From an uncultured Opitutia bacterium (lineage in GTDB: Bacteria; Verrucomicrobiota; Verrucomicrobiia; Opitutales; UBA953), in NCBI GenBank assembly GCA_903921665.1, contig CAIXQT010000389.1:1-8019 (forward strand): a stretch of DNA of 8,019 nucleotides, in the 5' to 3' direction. The notes under the pieces are model-generated. The model worked only from the letters and a program-made list of their open reading frames with translations. It searched no databases and was not told the origin of the DNA. Of the stretch, positions 6,333 through 8,019 are shown in pieces (the first letter of the stretch is position 1; every line of letters begins with the position of its first letter). The position numbers and the translations under genes were made by a program.

Positions 6333-6680
6333 TCAGAAGCGCGGCGGGCGAAGCGAGAGCGGCAGGCCGAGCACTTCGCGGGCGACGAGCGCCTGACGGA
6401 GCGCGGCGGAGCCGCGGAACTGGGTGCGCGCATGCGCGCGGGCTGGTCGGGTGACCACGAGCGACGTCTCGTCGAGGTGCGGCGCAGGCGCGGCGGCCGG
6501 CGGCTCCGGTTCCGGCGCGAGGGGCGGCGGCGCATTGCGCGGGCGGCGGACGCGGCGTGGCATGGGCGGCGTCGGCGCCGCGATCGGGGCCGGCACGGCC
6601 GAGCCGTTGAGCTTGCCGAACAGCCAGACCCCGAACCCGACGAGTCCGATGATGACCTTGATGGCGAGCGCCGCCTCCAT
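6333..6680 (-). CDS. Small membrane-anchored protein with Pro-rich linker, linked to floA
   Basis: This 115-residue protein has no function I can name. It has one N-terminal membrane segment (about 5-23, AIKVIIGLVGFGVWLFG), a low-complexity Pro/Ala/Arg linker (about 29-68), and a C-terminal region (about 70-115) that looks like conserved sequence. The end pattern is ALRQALVAREVLGLPLSLRP (93-112). From memory, LRxA-xxx-(R/S)E(I/V)LG-x-P endings recur on small membrane-anchored proteins of Planctomycetes and Verrucomicrobia. This is a recollection, not a search result. It begins 2 bases after the floA stop, so it is the third gene of the nfeD-floA operon, comparable in place but not in visible sequence to yqfB of Bacillus. 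A weak AAGG lies about 8 bases before the ATG. The operon context and the membrane anchor make a real gene likely despite heavily GC-biased composition. Confidence 0.7.
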   Translation of the reverse strand: MEAALAIKVIIGLVGFGVWLFGKLNGSAVPAPIAAPTPPMPRRVRRPRNAPPPLAPEPEPPAAAPAPHLDETSLVVTRPARAHARTQFRGSAALRQALVAREVLGLPLSLRPPRF

Positions 6681-6682
6681 GC

Positions 6683-7696
6683 TCAGGCCTTGGCGCCGGG
6701 CGCCGGGCCGTCCCCGGCGATGCCCTTGCGCATCTCAGTGTCGGAACGCAGGTTCTCAAGTCGCTGGAAATCCATGTAGCCCATGCGGCCGGAGCGCAGC
6801 GCGTCCGCGAGGGCCTGCGGGATCTGCGCCTCGGCTTCGACGACGCGGGCGCGCATCTCTTCGACGCGGGCGCGCATCTCCTGCTCGAGCGCCACGGCGG
6901 CGGCGCGACGGATTTCCGCCTGGGCCTGCGCCATGTTCTTGTTGGCGTTGGCCTGGGCCTCCTGGAGCATGGCGCCGATGTTGTCGCCGACGTCGACGTC
7001 AGCGATGTCGATCGACATGATCTCGTAGGCGGTGTGGGCGTCGAGGCCGCGTTCGAGCACGGTCTTGGAGATGCGGTCCGGATTCTCGAGGACGACCTTA
7101 TAGCTCTCGGAAGAGCCGATGGTGGTGACGATGCCTTCGCCGACGCGCGCGATGATGGTCTCTTCCTGGGCGCCGCCGACGAAGCGGTCGAGGTTGGTGC
7201 GGACGGTCACGCGGGCCTTCACCTTCACCTGGATGCCATCCTTGGCGACGGCGTCGATGGTGGTGCGGCCGCTGGCGGGGTTCGGACAATCGATGACCTT
7301 CGGACTGACGGAGGTGAGCACGGCCTCGAGCACGGACTTGTTCGTGCCGCGGGTGGCGATGTCGATCGCGCAGGCCCGGTTCCAGTCGAGATGCAGGCCG
7401 GCCTTCTGGGCGGCGATCAGCGCCTGGACGGTCTGGACGATGTTCCCGCCGGCGAGATAGTGGGCGTCGATCTTCTCGACGTCGACCGAGAGGCCGGCCT
7501 TGGTGGCGGCGATCTTGGCGTCGACGATCACGCTGTAAGGCACTCCACGGAGGCGCATGCCGACGAGGTCGAACAAGCCGACCTCGGCGCCGGCGAGGCG
7601 CGCGCGCACCCAGACGGCCAGGAAGGACAAGAGGAAGAGGACGAGCAGCAGCAGGGCGCCGGCTGCGATCCAGATGATGATGTTGGGGATTTCCAT
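6683..7696 (-). CDS. floA: Flotillin-like protein FloA
   Basis: This 337-residue scaffold protein is related to flotillins and organises membrane microdomains. Its length matches the family (about 330). A hydrophobic hairpin or membrane segment lies at 5-30, followed by the family stretch VGMRLRGVP (45-53). The SPFH-like core contains AHYLAGGN (78-85), IDIATRG (111-117), KARVTVRTN (160-168), ARVGEGIVTTIGSS (183-196), VLENPDRIS (202-210) and IMSIDIADVDVGDNIGA (226-242). An Ala/Glu-rich coiled coil (about 246-295), including the tandem MRARVEE/MRARVVE heptads, should drive oligomerisation. MDF at 308-310 and DTEMRKGI close the conserved part, and the last residues are a Pro/Ala tail. It starts 11 bases after the stop of the NfeD-like gene. 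NfeD-FloA pairing is well known in Bacillus (yqeZ-yqfA). No Shine-Dalgarno sequence is evident. Confidence 0.93.
   Translation of the reverse strand: MEIPNIIIWIAAGALLLLVLFLLSFLAVWVRARLAGAEVGLFDLVGMRLRGVPYSVIVDAKIAATKAGLSVDVEKIDAHYLAGGNIVQTVQALIAAQKAGLHLDWNRACAIDIATRGTNKSVLEAVLTSVSPKVIDCPNPASGRTTIDAVAKDGIQVKVKARVTVRTNLDRFVGGAQEETIIARVGEGIVTTIGSSESYKVVLENPDRISKTVLERGLDAHTAYEIMSIDIADVDVGDNIGAMLQEAQANANKNMAQAQAEIRRAAAVALEQEMRARVEEMRARVVEAEAQIPQALADALRSGRMGYMDFQRLENLRSDTEMRKGIAGDGPAPGAKA
6841..6882. repeat. Two 21-base tandem units inside floA
   Basis: Two direct copies of 21 bases (6841-6861 and 6862-6882) agree at 20 of 21 positions. They encode consecutive seven-residue units, MRARVEE then MRARVVE, in the coiled coil of FloA. 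Related heptads occur here in the FloA family, so the DNA repeat probably reflects repeated protein sequence under strong codon bias, although a short duplication is possible. Confidence 0.6.
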
Positions 7697-7707
7697 GGGA
7701 AAAGGGT

Positions 7708-8019
7708 TCAGCGGGAGCGACGGACGGTCACGCGACCGGAGCCGGCCTCGGTGACCACGACGGCGGCGTTGCGTTCGACGAAACCGTCGAGCGAGAAGGC
7801 CTCGACCAACGCGCCATCGATCTCGACGGTGCCCGAAGGAGCGAGGACGGTGACCGCCTTACCGGCCTTGCCGACGTAGACCGCATAACCGGCGGCGGCG
7901 GGGACGGCGGCGCCCTCGTTGCTGCTGACGTTGATCATCGAACGGCCGATGGCGGTCTGCGGCAAGAGGCGACGGAACGCGAAGAACTCCAGGGCCAGGA
8001 CGACGAGGAACACGACGCA
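7708..8019 (-). CDS. NfeD-like protein, C-terminal part (partial)
   Basis: Only the last 103 codons plus the stop are visible, and the frame is open to the right edge. The fragment begins in a membrane segment (CVVFLVVLALEFFAF), continues with LLPQTAIGRSM, and ends in a small beta-barrel of the NfeD C-terminal (OB-fold) type. Recognisable pieces are GYAVYVGKAGKAVTVLAPSG, TVEIDGALVEAFSLDGFVE, and VVVTEAGSGRVTVRR. NfeD proteins are paired with flotillin- or stomatin-like partners, and floA follows after 11 bases, which strongly supports the call. Whether the missing N-terminal part carries a ClpP-like serine protease domain (long NfeD) or only membrane segments (short form) cannot be seen. A GTG at 8011-8013 is not likely to be the start, because it lies within the membrane segment. 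Confidence 0.85.
   Translation of the reverse strand, partial: CVVFLVVLALEFFAFRRLLPQTAIGRSMINVSSNEGAAVPAAAGYAVYVGKAGKAVTVLAPSGTVEIDGALVEAFSLDGFVERNAAVVVTEAGSGRVTVRRSR

Noticed and set aside
6424..7020. Plus-strand frame of 198 codons over the small protein gene and the end of floA.
   Set aside because: It is Arg/Ala/Gly-rich and crosses two tightly linked minus-strand genes; typical of GC-rich shadow frames.
7034..7879. A 281-codon plus-strand frame opposite floA and nfeD.
   Set aside because: Same codon-register shadow effect. The protein is Gly/Asp-rich low complexity, and both minus-strand genes are convincing.

Overview
The window most likely comes from a GC-rich member of the Verrucomicrobiota, possibly an Opitutales-like lineage. 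The main reason is the left half. There, genes read on the minus strand encode proteins I recognise as the pilus-like set first named in Akkermansia (the Amuc_1102, 1101, 1100 and 1099 families), in the same order as in that genome. The assignment to this phylum is an inference from gene content, not from a marker gene. Most start codons lack a strong Shine-Dalgarno sequence.

Layout. Positions 1-3738 (minus) form one tight pilus-type operon, transcribed right to left. It holds a secreted Amuc_1102-like protein, a PilM-PilN fusion (Amuc_1101-like), an inner-membrane-anchored Amuc_1100-like protein, and the N-terminus of an Amuc_1099-like protein that runs off the left edge. A secretin of the PilQ type would be expected next but lies outside. 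Positions 3739-3860 form a short divergent intergenic region with two abutting palindromes. One has the size and symmetry of a Fur-family (Zur-like) operator. Positions 3861-6332 (plus) form an overlapping three-gene operon for a high-affinity metal ABC transporter, probably for zinc: binding protein, ATPase, permease. Positions 6333-8019 (minus) hold a second leftward operon: the C-terminal part of an NfeD-like protein, the flotillin-like FloA, and a small Pro-rich membrane-anchored protein. The zinc operon and the FloA operon meet tail to tail with no intergenic base.

How the genes work together. The pilus genes would build an inner-membrane platform (PilM/N/O-like) with periplasmic partners for a type IV pilus-like machine. 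The transporter genes would capture and import periplasmic metal, probably repressed by a Zur-type regulator when metal is plentiful. NfeD and FloA are a known pair involved in membrane microdomains. No RNA gene, mobile element, CRISPR array or convincing terminator was seen. I see no wholly new system. The points most worth checking are the degenerate nucleotide motifs in the PilM-PilN fusion, the operator between the divergent operons, the base-composition step inside the zinc operon, and the small FloA-linked protein.
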